Translations under genes and position numbers: made by a program
Notes under the pieces: generated by a model
What the model saw: only the letters and a program-made list of their open reading frames with translations
Database searches by the model: none
Told to the model about the DNA's origin: nothing
NCBI GenBank assembly: GCA_900771955.1
Contig: CAAGPW010000163.1
Coordinates: 1-50,427 of the forward strand
Source of the DNA: Lachnospiraceae bacterium
GTDB taxonomy: Bacteria; Bacillota; Clostridia; Lachnospirales; Lachnospiraceae
DNA: 50,427 nucleotides
Direction of reading: 5' to 3'
Shown: one piece after another, positions 17,693 through 26,081 of the stretch
Position numbering within the stretch: the first letter of the stretch is position 1
Layout of the letters: each line of letters opens with the position of its first letter

Positions 17693-17705
17693 AATCCTCT
17701 CCTAC

Positions 17706-18647
17706 TTATTTCTCCATTTTTTCTTCTTTGCTGTCATTGATATGCTGCAACTCCATCTCAAAATCCTGACGGTTCTTCTGACTGATCGTCTGTAAGATCA
17801 TTCCTGAGAAAAATGACTGAATCGCCGCAAGCATCACAAAGCCGCAGACAAACAGTGTCGGAAAATTCGGCACCAGATGCGTCTGGGAATATTTCACCAG
17901 AACCGGGATCAGGAAACCGACAGACAGTGCCGCCAGAACTGCTGCAAACACACCGTAAAAATTCATCGGCTTATAGGTACGGTATAGTCTTGCGATCGTG
18001 CGAAGCACACGGAAACCGTCGGAATAGGTATTAAGCTTTGAAACACTTCCCTCCGGGCGGTCACGGTATTCAATGATCACGTTCTCCACAAACATATTCT
18101 TGTCTGCCGCATGAATGCTCATCTCTGTCTCGATCTCAAATCCCTTGGAGAGCACCGGAAAAGACTTTACAAACTGATAGCTGAATGCACGGTAACCGGT
18201 CATGATATCCTTGATATCCGTATTAAACAGCATATTGATGGATTTGCGTACCAGCGAATTCCCAAAATTGTGGAATGGCCGCTTATTCTCGGTGAAATAG
18301 GTAGAAGACAGACGGTCTCCCACGACCATATCCACCTGGCGCTCCAGAACCTTTTCGATCATTGCAGGCGCAGATTCCGCCGGATAGGTGTCATCTCCGT
18401 CCGTCATAATATAACATTCCGCATCAATCTCACGGAACATTCTGCGGATCACATTTCCCTTCCCCTGACGATGCTCATAGCGAACGACCGCCCCTGCTTT
18501 TCTTGCGATCTCATCAGTATGGTCGGTAGAATTATTATCATATACATAAATCACTGCTTCCGGCAGTACCCGCTTAAAATCTGTCACTACCTTTTCAATC
18601 GTCTTGCTCTCATTGTAGCAAGGAATCAATACTGCAATCTTGTCCAT
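17706..18647 (-). CDS. Membrane-anchored GT2, polyprenyl-phosphate glycosyltransferase (DPM1/GtrB-like)
   Basis: 313 residues: GT2 domain with AVLIPCYNESKTIEKV, VYDNNSTDHT and MTDGDDTYPAES (DxD-like), followed by YRDRPEGSVSKL. Two membrane helices follow at about 230-250 and 265-290, then a charged tail. Such enzymes load a sugar onto undecaprenyl or dolichyl phosphate on the inner membrane face. The next gene downstream is the polytopic 593-residue protein and the one upstream encodes a four-helix SMR-like protein. Together they resemble GtrB or ArnC with its flippase. Sugar unknown. Confidence 0.85.
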   Translation of the reverse strand: MDKIAVLIPCYNESKTIEKVVTDFKRVLPEAVIYVYDNNSTDHTDEIARKAGAVVRYEHRQGKGNVIRRMFREIDAECYIMTDGDDTYPAESAPAMIEKVLERQVDMVVGDRLSSTYFTENKRPFHNFGNSLVRKSINMLFNTDIKDIMTGYRAFSYQFVKSFPVLSKGFEIETEMSIHAADKNMFVENVIIEYRDRPEGSVSKLNTYSDGFRVLRTIARLYRTYKPMNFYGVFAAVLAALSVGFLIPVLVKYSQTHLVPNFPTLFVCGFVMLAAIQSFFSGMILQTISQKNRQDFEMELQHINDSKEEKMEK

Positions 18648-18686
18648 TTTTTTCTCCTAAAATTATATTTGATGATTTTTCAGATC

Positions 18687-19037
18687 TTATTTCCAGTTCA
18701 TGATAATGACACCGGCAATGATCATCGCCGCGCCAATTCCCGCATTCAGGGAAAAATGCTCTTTGAAAACAAGGAATGCAACAACCAGCGTCACAATCTG
18801 CACCACGCCGCTTAAGATCGGCGAAATATAACCAAGTTCAAACTTACTGATAATGACCGTATAGAGCAAAAAGCTGATTCCGTAGCACATATAGCCAACC
18901 AGCGAAAGTCCGGTAATCCGGAGATTCACGACCGGCACGATAAATCCCTTTAAATTTTCAGCCATACTTCCAAGCTTCATAAAGGTGACTCCCGATATCG
19001 TAAAAACAACATATACTGCACATAAAAGATACTGCAT
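18687..19037 (-). CDS. EmrE/ArnE-like four-helix membrane protein (SMR/EamA type)
   Basis: 116 residues from the ATG at 19037, which has GGAGG ten bases upstream; longer in-frame starts would run into the preceding gene. Four hydrophobic helices. Marks include GVTFMKLGS in helix 1, LGYISPILSGVVQIVTLVVA in helix 3 and a final MNWK, as in the SMR/ArnE/ArnF group. Sandwiched between GT genes and directly upstream of a GtrB-like transferase, it more likely flips an undecaprenyl-phosphate sugar than exports drugs; this is inference. The usual SMR drug-binding Glu in helix 1 is not evident, which supports that. Confidence 0.8.
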   Translation of the reverse strand: MQYLLCAVYVVFTISGVTFMKLGSMAENLKGFIVPVVNLRITGLSLVGYMCYGISFLLYTVIISKFELGYISPILSGVVQIVTLVVAFLVFKEHFSLNAGIGAAMIIAGVIIMNWK

Positions 19038-19102
19038 GGTCTTATTTCCTCCATTTCTGCGTCTGCGCTCTATTGTATCAGATGACGCACATTTATGCAA
19101 AT

Positions 19103-20839
19103 CTAGTAATCCATCGAATAATCGGCGCGGTGAAGCGTCTGGTTTTTGTTGTAATACGGATCTCCCGCCTCCAGTTCTTTTTCCCATTTGGACTGGAAGT
19201 AAGCAATCTCCCGGTTAAAGCGCTCCTGCTTCTCCGGTGTGTTCTCGAAGCCACGGGATTTGGACTCATAATGATGCAGCGTCGCATAGGGATTAAACAT
19301 AATGAGTTCTCCGCTCTTTCTTACTTTCATGCAGATATCCACGTCATTGAGTGCCACCACAAGCTTCTCATCAAAGCCGCCTACCTCCTGAAAAACAGAT
19401 TTTTTCATCATCAGACACGCTGCCGTACAGGCGGTGAACTCGCGTGCGGTCACAGAATACGGATAATAACGCTCATCCCGGTCAGTAAGACTCCAGAGCG
19501 CATTCGCTGCGAAACCACCGATCTTGATCACGACGCCACCGTGCTGGATCGTATCATCCTGGTAATAAAGCATGGCACCCGCTGCACCGACACCAGGGCG
19601 GTAACAGTAGCTCACCATCTCGGTCAGACTGTCCGGGCTGATCAACTCGGTATCATTATTTAAAAACAAAAGCAGATCACCCGCCGCAAACTCTGCTGCA
19701 AAATTGTTAATGGCAGAATAATTAAATTCCTTTTTCCAGTAAACAATATTGATCCGGTTATCCTCTTTTTTGATCTTTTCATAGTATGCAAACGTCTCCG
19801 GTTCGGTACTGTTGTTCTCCGCAATAATGATCTCGAAATTTTTATAATTGTTGTTGTGCAGAACAGACTGGATGCACTGATCCAGAATATCAATATGATC
19901 TTTGTTCGGAATGATGATACTGAGTAACGGATTCCCCTTGATCTTGTATTTCACATGGAAAAATCCCGGAACCTCACTGTTTACCACCTCTGCATCCACG
20001 CCGGTTCTCTTTAGATGGCGCTCAATATACCGTTTCTGTCCGCGGTCCTCGCTGCGCCCGAACCGTGCCAGATCTGCCGCGCGTTTTGAGAAAAGCACCT
20101 CCGCGATATGCGCGATCTTTTCCGTGTGTTCAAAGCAGAAAAACAGCAGATCATACCAGCCGTTCCCGAACACTTCCACGTCTTCATCCCGAAACTGCTC
20201 CAAAAGCTCTCTGCGCACTGCAAACATACCTCCCACATACTGGAAGTTGCAGAGTAACTCCAGACTCATATCCGGCTTAAAATATGGTCTCGCATAACGC
20301 TTTCCATCAAGCGAAATCCCATCCTCATCCGTGTATACAAGAAGCGGCAGGAAACTATCCTCCTCGCCCTCTCCCGCATACAGAAGTTTTACTTCCTCAT
20401 TCATCGCTTTCACGCAGTCATAAATATACTGATTCCGCGGTTTTGTTCCGGCCGCCGCAAAGACAAACACATCCGCATCCTCCTCATCCAGAAGATGTGC
20501 AAGTGACATCTGCTCCAGCGCCACACGCACCTTTGCCGGCCGATAGGACTGCTTTTTAAATGCTGACTTTGTAAAGCCGGCATCTGCCGCCTGCTCGCCG
20601 CAGCCTTCCACCATTACCGCCACCTTTGGCATAAACGGAAACTTCTCATCACTCTGCAGTCCCAGTTCTCTGGTACTGCACTGCTGCTTTCTCACCCATG
20701 TCATATACTCCGAGTCCTCGTCCACTTTAAATCCGAGCTTTTTCATGGCACGGCGCATCGTATAATGAAATCCGTATTCTCTGAGATAATATACGGTTTT
20801 TTGTGCCTTGTTCATATTGACTGTATCAAAATCGTTCAT
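19103..20839 (-). CDS. Two-module GT2 glycosyltransferase (C-terminal module intact)
   Basis: 578 residues from ATG 20839; an upstream GTG at 20875 would sit almost on the predicted transcription start. The first module (about 55-285) keeps LVYTDEDG and PYFKPDMSLELL but lacks a clear DxD and looks degenerate. The second is canonical: LSIIIPNKDHIDIL, IAENNSTEP, FLNNDTELISP, VGGFDEKLVVALNDVDICMK. The protein ends with AGDPYYNKN, a tail shared with the 22.3 kb GT2. First gene of the long operon running to the zinc-ribbon gene. Probably adds one repeat-unit sugar; the N-terminal half may bind acceptor only. Confidence 0.85.
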   Translation of the reverse strand: MNDFDTVNMNKAQKTVYYLREYGFHYTMRRAMKKLGFKVDEDSEYMTWVRKQQCSTRELGLQSDEKFPFMPKVAVMVEGCGEQAADAGFTKSAFKKQSYRPAKVRVALEQMSLAHLLDEEDADVFVFAAAGTKPRNQYIYDCVKAMNEEVKLLYAGEGEEDSFLPLLVYTDEDGISLDGKRYARPYFKPDMSLELLCNFQYVGGMFAVRRELLEQFRDEDVEVFGNGWYDLLFFCFEHTEKIAHIAEVLFSKRAADLARFGRSEDRGQKRYIERHLKRTGVDAEVVNSEVPGFFHVKYKIKGNPLLSIIIPNKDHIDILDQCIQSVLHNNNYKNFEIIIAENNSTEPETFAYYEKIKKEDNRINIVYWKKEFNYSAINNFAAEFAAGDLLLFLNNDTELISPDSLTEMVSYCYRPGVGAAGAMLYYQDDTIQHGGVVIKIGGFAANALWSLTDRDERYYPYSVTAREFTACTAACLMMKKSVFQEVGGFDEKLVVALNDVDICMKVRKSGELIMFNPYATLHHYESKSRGFENTPEKQERFNREIAYFQSKWEKELEAGDPYYNKNQTLHRADYSMDY

Positions 20840-20881
20840 AATTTTTTCCCGCTTTCCATTTTTACATAAAAACACGAGTAT

Positions 20882-20909
20882 ATTCTACCATAATTTTGGA
20901 AAAATGCAA
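20882..20909 (-). promoter_or_regulatory. Candidate extended -10 promoter of the flippase/GT operon
   Basis: Minus strand TTGCAT, 16 bases ending in TGG, then TAGAAT, about 45 bases before the ATG at 20839. Confidence 0.6.
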
Positions 20910-20912
20910 ATA

Positions 20913-20945
20913 AAGACAGTGCCGGAAAATCCGACACTGTCCTGT
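20913..20945 (-). terminator. Rho-independent terminator of the UDP-sugar pyrophosphorylase gene
   Basis: Hairpin GGACAGTGTCGGA / TCCGGCACTGTC with a 3-base loop (one G-T pair) followed by TTTATTTG on the minus strand. It lies 45 bases after the upstream gene's stop and abuts the next promoter. Confidence 0.75.
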
Positions 20946-20989
20946 TTTAAGTAAATCTTAATATCTTATCTGGTTCTGTCGTTCTGTTC

Positions 20990-22198
20990 TTAAAGGACAA
21001 CACCATTTTTCTTTAACAATTCCCTTGCCGTATCCATGGAATCCACACCATGCAGATTCTTGATCGGCGCAAATTCCTTTTCCCGGATTACCTCATATGG
21101 AATGCAGTCATTCATCATATGCACCATATCGAGCACCAGTGTCTCAAACTTGTAGCCATTTGGTTTATCCGGCTTTACCTTATTTCCCTGTTCATCCATA
21201 AACGGGATCTTCTTTTCCACGACATGGATCGGCATATGCCGGTCTGCGATCTCCTCCAGCTTATCTTCCCGGAACAGATAATTTAAGATCACACCGAAGC
21301 CGTACAGCAGATCTCCGTTTTCCTTCCTTGCTGTTGCCATCTCCTCGGTCATCTCATAATACTCGGCAATTGAAGGTCTTCCGTCCTCTGTGCAGAGAAC
21401 ACCAACCCGTTCATCCGGTGCTGCCTTACGTACCACCTTGGCTCCGCTCTCACAGCCGGATGCCAGTGTTGCTCCGATGAACAGCGGATCTGCGATCTGC
21501 TGCAGCACATTGTCCACCGCAAATACATTGATCCATTCCAGTCCGCGCTCATGCACATCCTGAAGCATTCCGTCCACGACCATGGATGAGAACCAACCGC
21601 CGTTTCCGTTTGGTGCCATCGCAAGCTCCGTTTCAGATGCCATCAGCACTCTGCCTTCATGATCCACCGTCGGCACCATCTCCTGCTTAAAGAATTTCAC
21701 ATAAGAGCTGTCATATCCAAAGTAATGGTTTTTTTCAAAAAAGTCTATCGTGTCCTGATTGTTATGTACACTTGTCATGATATAAAGCGGTATGTAAGCT
21801 TCCGCCTCATCCGTCACCTTCATCAGGTTCTTCATCAGGCATTCAAAAATATAAATTTTTCTTGTAAGTCCGATATTGACGGTTCCCTTCGGCTGATCAA
21901 AGCCAAGTCTGGTTCCCTGTCCTCCTGCAAGCAGCACTGCACCGACCTTGCCGGCACGGATCGCTTCCATTCCGATCTTTTTAAACTCATCTGCTCTTGC
22001 TGCGATCTCTTTCACCTCCACAGCGTCGAGCGGTGCAAATACTCCCCGTTCTGTGATCGTCTCGCGGCGCTCCACCGCATCCAGGATCGACCAGTCGATC
22101 TCATCTATCTTTTTCTGTAACGCCTCTTTTTCTTTTCCCTGCAGTTTTTCAAGCTGCTTATCTACAAAGTAAAACTTATCTGACATACCCTCAAACAT
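20990..22198 (-). CDS. UDPGP-type UTP--sugar-1-phosphate uridylyltransferase
   Basis: 402 residues, cytoplasmic. The nucleotide loop LAGGQGTRLGFDQPKGT (about 92-108) and MAPNGNGGW place it in the eukaryote-like UDPGP/UAP1 family, not the GalU or GlmU families. Further family marks are KVVRKAAPDERVGVLC and VVEKKIPFMDEQG. It makes UDP-GlcNAc, UDP-GalNAc or UDP-hexose; bacterial members vary, so the substrate is left open. Placed between polysaccharide operons with its own terminator, it probably supplies donor sugar for them. Start uncertain: ATG 22198 has AAGG directly before it, and an ATG four codons later has GAGGG too close. Confidence 0.88.
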   Translation of the reverse strand: MFEGMSDKFYFVDKQLEKLQGKEKEALQKKIDEIDWSILDAVERRETITERGVFAPLDAVEVKEIAARADEFKKIGMEAIRAGKVGAVLLAGGQGTRLGFDQPKGTVNIGLTRKIYIFECLMKNLMKVTDEAEAYIPLYIMTSVHNNQDTIDFFEKNHYFGYDSSYVKFFKQEMVPTVDHEGRVLMASETELAMAPNGNGGWFSSMVVDGMLQDVHERGLEWINVFAVDNVLQQIADPLFIGATLASGCESGAKVVRKAAPDERVGVLCTEDGRPSIAEYYEMTEEMATARKENGDLLYGFGVILNYLFREDKLEEIADRHMPIHVVEKKIPFMDEQGNKVKPDKPNGYKFETLVLDMVHMMNDCIPYEVIREKEFAPIKNLHGVDSMDTARELLKKNGVVL

Positions 22199-22212
22199 CC
22201 TTATTTAAACTA

Positions 22213-22227
22213 TTGTCTGTTAGACAA
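22213..22227. promoter_or_regulatory. Small perfect dyad upstream of the pyrophosphorylase gene
   Basis: TTGTCT-GTT-AGACAA, six-base perfect arms, 15 bases before the start codon. Could be an operator or a 5'-leader hairpin; no regulator is identified. Confidence 0.3.
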
Positions 22228-22265
22228 CTATATTTATCTTAACAGTTTTATCCACAAAAAGCAAC

Positions 22266-22305
22266 GGTTCCCACAGCGTTTTTTCGAAAAAACGCTGTGG
22301 GAACC
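22266..22305 (-). terminator. 40-base perfect palindrome, terminator of the surface-protein operon
   Basis: A perfect self-complementary sequence with 19-base arms (GGTTCCCACAGCG then a T-run, centred on TTCGAA). It begins five bases after the stop of the 22.3 kb GT2 gene and is followed on the minus strand by GTTGCTTTTTG. Acts as a very strong terminator candidate. Confidence 0.8.
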
Positions 22306-22310
22306 ACATA

Positions 22311-24380
22311 TTAAGAACGAACTGCGTAGGTAAAAGAACCATCCGCAGCAAAATTTATGTTGTAATAAGGATCTCCGGCCCGCAGGACCGCCTCCCACTT
22401 CTGCTGCATGCAGGCCATGTCTTTTTCTCTCATTCCATTTGAGAACGCATTGCCATACATCGTATTCAAGATATACGGTTCGAGAACAACCTGAAGGTTT
22501 TTCTCACGCTGTTTTAAACAGTAATCGATACCCATATAATAACTGTCGGTCAGCCTCTGGTCAAATCCGCCTTCCGCAAGGAACACATCTTTCTCCGTCA
22601 TCATTCCCCACAGGGAAAGTGCGCTGACATTGTGCGTATAGTACATTCTTCCCATATAGCCCAGCGTGCTGTAGGAATTTTTGTGTTCCACCGGAAGTGC
22701 TATGCCGTCTGCACCGATTCCGATCAGATAGCCCGCTTCCTCCAGCATACCGCAGGAATCGATCCATCTTCCGCCAACTGCCGCAATATCATCCTGCATA
22801 CAGTACATAACAAGACGATCCAGCCATCTCACATCTGTGATCTCCATATCCGATTCCAGGAATACCAGATATTTGCCGTCCGCTTCCTCTGCAAGCTTTA
22901 AAAATGCCTCTGCCAGACCGGTATCCGCACCAAATCGTTTTACGGAAATATAAGACTCCTGCTCCGCAGCTGCAAGAAGCTGCGCTGTCTCTTCATCCCG
23001 GCTTTCAAGATCCGCGATACAAATCTCATAATTTTCATATTCCGTCCGTTTGATCAGCGAATCCAGCAGTCTTCCAAGTTCCTTTGCCCCGGCGCGGTGC
23101 GCGATCAGTATAGAAACCTCCGGCTTATCCGGCAATTCATATTCCAATCGGTAATGTGTCGCACAGATACAGGAAGAATACACGGATACCTTTCTGCCAA
23201 GACGCGCCTCATTGTCACGCACTGCATGCTTTCCGGCATCGATCGCATAGCTCTTTGCACTGATATCCATTGATACTGACTGTGGATGCACCCGCCAGAA
23301 ATAAAGTACCTCCGGAATATGGGATACATGCTCTGCCGCTGTCGTGAGCTTCAGGATCATATCGTGATCCTGGCTTCCATCGTAAGCATCATCATACAGT
23401 CCGGTCTGCTCTAACAGTGTTCTTTTAAACACGGATAAATGGCAGATATAATTGACACCCTTCAGATTCTGTGGCGAAAAATCTGGTTTAAAATGAAGCG
23501 TCACGATATTTTCCAGTGAATCGTTCTGAAATGTCATCTCATCGGTGTAAATAAAATCCGCACCCTTTGCTTCGATCTCCTTCATGCACCGGAACAATGC
23601 TGCCGGATGCAGAACATCATCGTGATCAAACAGCGCGATATAATCGCCGGTCGACATCCGGATACATTCATTGGTATTTTCCGAAATACCTTCATTTTTC
23701 AGAAGCCTTTTATAACGGATACGGGAATCCTCCCCCGCATATTCCATACAGATTCTTTCCACCTCCGGATGGTCTGCATCGCTTCCATCTGCAAGGCAGA
23801 GCTCCCATTTTGCATAGGTCTGTTTTTGTACGGATTCGATCATATCCCGCAGGAAACGCTCAGGCGTGTTGTATAACGGCACCAGCACACTGAATGTTAC
23901 CTCTGCTGTAAATTTCGTGTTCCGCTGCGCTTCCAGTTCTTCCCCGCTCAGCGTGATATGCCTGATAAATGCCCGGTTTCTTCTGCGGATCACAGACTTT
24001 CTGTTCTTAAACCTGTGTGAAACCTTGTTTACCAGTTTCATACACACACTTTTGCATACTCTTTTTACATCTGTTCCGACATTCTTTCTCGCATTTTCTT
24101 CACGGATAAGCAGAATGGTACGCACCTTTATATTCGCGTAAAGGCGGTAGAACGGATTGATGAATTTCCAGATCTTTTTCTTTTTCAGCGCTTTGATCCG
24201 CTCACTCTGTCCGGCATACACCGGATCTCTGGCATCGCGGTCATCCTGGCTTTCCGGCGGAATGATCTCCCACTCATTCGCGATCAGGCGTACATTTTCC
24301 TCCAGTTTACTTTCCGCTTCAACCTCCGCTCCATGCGCAGAAAGCCAGCTTTTCAACTGTTCATTCTCAGTTTTTTTCAT
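22311..24380 (-). CDS. Large two-module GT2 glycosyltransferase
   Basis: 689 residues. A 160-residue basic lead (KKKKIWKFINPFYRLYANIKVR) precedes a full GT2 module at about 165-380 (SVLVPLYNTPERF, LADGSD, NEGISENTNE, LFDHDDVLHP, YDGSQDHDMIL). The second module at about 420-660 has VSILIAHRAGAKELG, IADLESRD and FLESDMEIT, and the tail ends AGDPYYNIN. Paralogue of the 13.1 and 19.1 kb genes, with both modules better preserved. It is the last gene of the unit starting at the amidase gene, 24 bases after the SGNH esterase gene, so it is co-transcribed with exported proteins rather than with the other transferases. Acceptor unknown. Confidence 0.85.
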   Translation of the reverse strand: MKKTENEQLKSWLSAHGAEVEAESKLEENVRLIANEWEIIPPESQDDRDARDPVYAGQSERIKALKKKKIWKFINPFYRLYANIKVRTILLIREENARKNVGTDVKRVCKSVCMKLVNKVSHRFKNRKSVIRRRNRAFIRHITLSGEELEAQRNTKFTAEVTFSVLVPLYNTPERFLRDMIESVQKQTYAKWELCLADGSDADHPEVERICMEYAGEDSRIRYKRLLKNEGISENTNECIRMSTGDYIALFDHDDVLHPAALFRCMKEIEAKGADFIYTDEMTFQNDSLENIVTLHFKPDFSPQNLKGVNYICHLSVFKRTLLEQTGLYDDAYDGSQDHDMILKLTTAAEHVSHIPEVLYFWRVHPQSVSMDISAKSYAIDAGKHAVRDNEARLGRKVSVYSSCICATHYRLEYELPDKPEVSILIAHRAGAKELGRLLDSLIKRTEYENYEICIADLESRDEETAQLLAAAEQESYISVKRFGADTGLAEAFLKLAEEADGKYLVFLESDMEITDVRWLDRLVMYCMQDDIAAVGGRWIDSCGMLEEAGYLIGIGADGIALPVEHKNSYSTLGYMGRMYYTHNVSALSLWGMMTEKDVFLAEGGFDQRLTDSYYMGIDYCLKQREKNLQVVLEPYILNTMYGNAFSNGMREKDMACMQQKWEAVLRAGDPYYNINFAADGSFTYAVRS

Positions 24381-24404
24381 TGTCTCGTCCTTTTCCCTGT
24401 TTCC

Positions 24405-26060
24405 TTATAGTTGGAAGCATCCGACACAGTGTCCGTCGGTCGGATCCATATAATAATAGTAAGGTGCTACATAGATCAGCCCCTTTGCCACTTTTCCATC
24501 ACTCTGAAAGTATACGACTCTTCCCCACAGGTCATAAGAAAAAGTATCTGTGACCAGTGTACCGTCCCAGTTTGCAAAACCGAGATCCTGTCCGTTATCA
24601 AACCAAAACCAGCCATTCTGCTTCAGTCTTCCGGTTCCATCCATATAGTAGCTGTGTCCATTATAAGTCACAACCCTGTCAAAGCTTGCATGTCCGTTTT
24701 CATCAAAGAAGCAGACATAACCCACATTATCACAGTAGCGGAAGCTGTTATAGAGCTGATGCCCCCATTCATCCAGATACATCAGATTCGTTCCGTCCGA
24801 ATCATAGGTCATCACATCCCGCATCGGTGTTCCGTCTTCCCTGACATAATACTTATAAACTCCGTCGCAAATATAGGCATTCGTCATCAGAGAACCGTCC
24901 GCATGACAGAAATGTCTGACTCCGCCTGTATCCCTCTTCCAGTATCCGGATGTACGCTGTATCTTATTCAAAAACATGGATATGATCACATTGGTTGCGA
25001 TCTTGTCCATTCCGTTCTCGTTCGGATGAAGGTAATCCGGAGCTGCCATATTGTCTGCCCCGATCACTCCGGCAAAACGCAGATCTACATATGCCAGATT
25101 AAACTCCTTGCAGATATTGATGATGCCGTCCGCAAAGCTGTCTACCAGCGATGTATCCACCGCCCATGTGTTATAGGGAATGATGCATACAATATCCGCA
25201 TTGGGGTAGTAAAATTTCAGCTTCATGACCGTCGTATAGTAGGCGTCCACAAAATCATCCACCTTTCCATACGTCAACTGATAGCTGTACTGACCGGCAG
25301 GCACACTCCCCTTCTGAAAAATATCATTGATCCCGCCAAAAAAGAGGATCTCATCCGGCGTTCCATTGCTTCCGAGCTGTCTGATCCTTTCATCGCAGGA
25401 CATTGCCGAGCCCGGTGACATGCCGTCTCCCGCACAGGAAGTCACACGGGAACCGCCCAGCGCTTCGTTATAGCCAAGCTGCATTCCAAATGCATTGATA
25501 TACTGCATCCACCATGTTCTGTTTCTGTCCATATGTTCCGGTGAATAATAAGAATAATATGCCCGGCCGCTGCCGTCATTATAAGTAGAAATACTGTCAC
25601 CCAGTATTGAGACTTTATTGGTTTTTGACTGCTCCGGTGCAGTATACCCGGCTACTTCAATGCTGGTTCCCCAGACATCCTGTCCGGCTCCGTCCAAAAA
25701 TCCAAGACTTGCTCCAATCTGAAATGTTCCGCCCCTGCGCACATCATTCATATCAAAAATTGCAACCCAGTTTCCGGAAACATCCTTTTTTGCATAATAA
25801 CCGACCAGTTCTTCCTGATCCTGGCTCACTGTGAACCGGACTGCTGTAACATCCTGTGAGCACCCCTCCAGTGTCAGCATATATGCTGTCTGTGAGCCGT
25901 TATCCTCTACATGGAGTACCGGGTTGCAGCGTCCTACTGTTTCTTCTGACGTTTCTGTGACCGCCATTTCCGGCTGGCTTGCCAATACGCCAGTCGGAAA
26001 TGCAGTAACAAGCATTGTCAGTGCCGCTGTTGCGGCAATCACTCTGCATTTTAATTTCAT
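24405..26060 (-). CDS. Secreted SGNH/GDSL esterase with Bsp-like repeat and C-terminal wall-binding module
   Basis: 551 residues with a signal peptide (about 1-28, cleaved near VLASQP). Residues 45-137 resemble one GBS-Bsp-like repeat, as in the neighbouring autolysin. The SGNH hydrolase domain spans about 148-365: GDSIS (Ser156), GGSR, GGIND (Asn245) and DYLHP (Asp342, His345), so all catalytic blocks are present. Residues 368-551 are the wall-binding module shared with three other proteins here. Likely removes O-acetyl or similar esters from peptidoglycan or the locus polysaccharide at the cell surface; substrate inferred. Second gene of the autolysin unit, 21 bases downstream of it. Confidence 0.88.
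   Translation of the reverse strand: MKLKCRVIAATAALTMLVTAFPTGVLASQPEMAVTETSEETVGRCNPVLHVEDNGSQTAYMLTLEGCSQDVTAVRFTVSQDQEELVGYYAKKDVSGNWVAIFDMNDVRRGGTFQIGASLGFLDGAGQDVWGTSIEVAGYTAPEQSKTNKVSILGDSISTYNDGSGRAYYSYYSPEHMDRNRTWWMQYINAFGMQLGYNEALGGSRVTSCAGDGMSPGSAMSCDERIRQLGSNGTPDEILFFGGINDIFQKGSVPAGQYSYQLTYGKVDDFVDAYYTTVMKLKFYYPNADIVCIIPYNTWAVDTSLVDSFADGIINICKEFNLAYVDLRFAGVIGADNMAAPDYLHPNENGMDKIATNVIISMFLNKIQRTSGYWKRDTGGVRHFCHADGSLMTNAYICDGVYKYYVREDGTPMRDVMTYDSDGTNLMYLDEWGHQLYNSFRYCDNVGYVCFFDENGHASFDRVVTYNGHSYYMDGTGRLKQNGWFWFDNGQDLGFANWDGTLVTDTFSYDLWGRVVYFQSDGKVAKGLIYVAPYYYYMDPTDGHCVGCFQL
24408..24959 (-). repeat. Wall-binding module copy 1 (C-terminal of SGNH esterase)
   Basis: Encodes residues about 368-551, with NGQDLGFANWDGTLVTDTFSYDLWGR and an ending of MDPTDGHCVGCFQL. 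Aromatic and Gly-rich short repeats distantly like choline-binding repeats. It lacks the ILADDGDIRY part clearly seen in copies 2-4, so its first half is diverged. Confidence 0.75.
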
Positions 26061-26081
26061 ATTCTCTCTACATCCAATTTC

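Noticed and set aside
18687..19187. Longer 166-codon frame for the SMR-like gene
   Set aside because: The first 50 codons overlap the upstream GT2 gene and give a basic, non-membrane sequence; GGAGG at the right spacing marks the internal ATG.
20990..22198. Identification as GalU or GlmU
   Set aside because: The LAGGQGTRLGFDQPKGT loop and MAPNGNGG motif belong to the UDPGP/UAP1 family; no left-handed helix repeats of GlmU and no GalU motifs are present.
24411..25418. Plus-strand open frame of 335 codons opposite the SGNH esterase
   Set aside because: No family motif, no ribosome site, and the opposite strand has a complete enzyme with signal peptide. Similar antisense frames opposite the wall-binding modules (30011-30433, 33936-34712, 37190-37954) show that this is a side effect of the module's codons.
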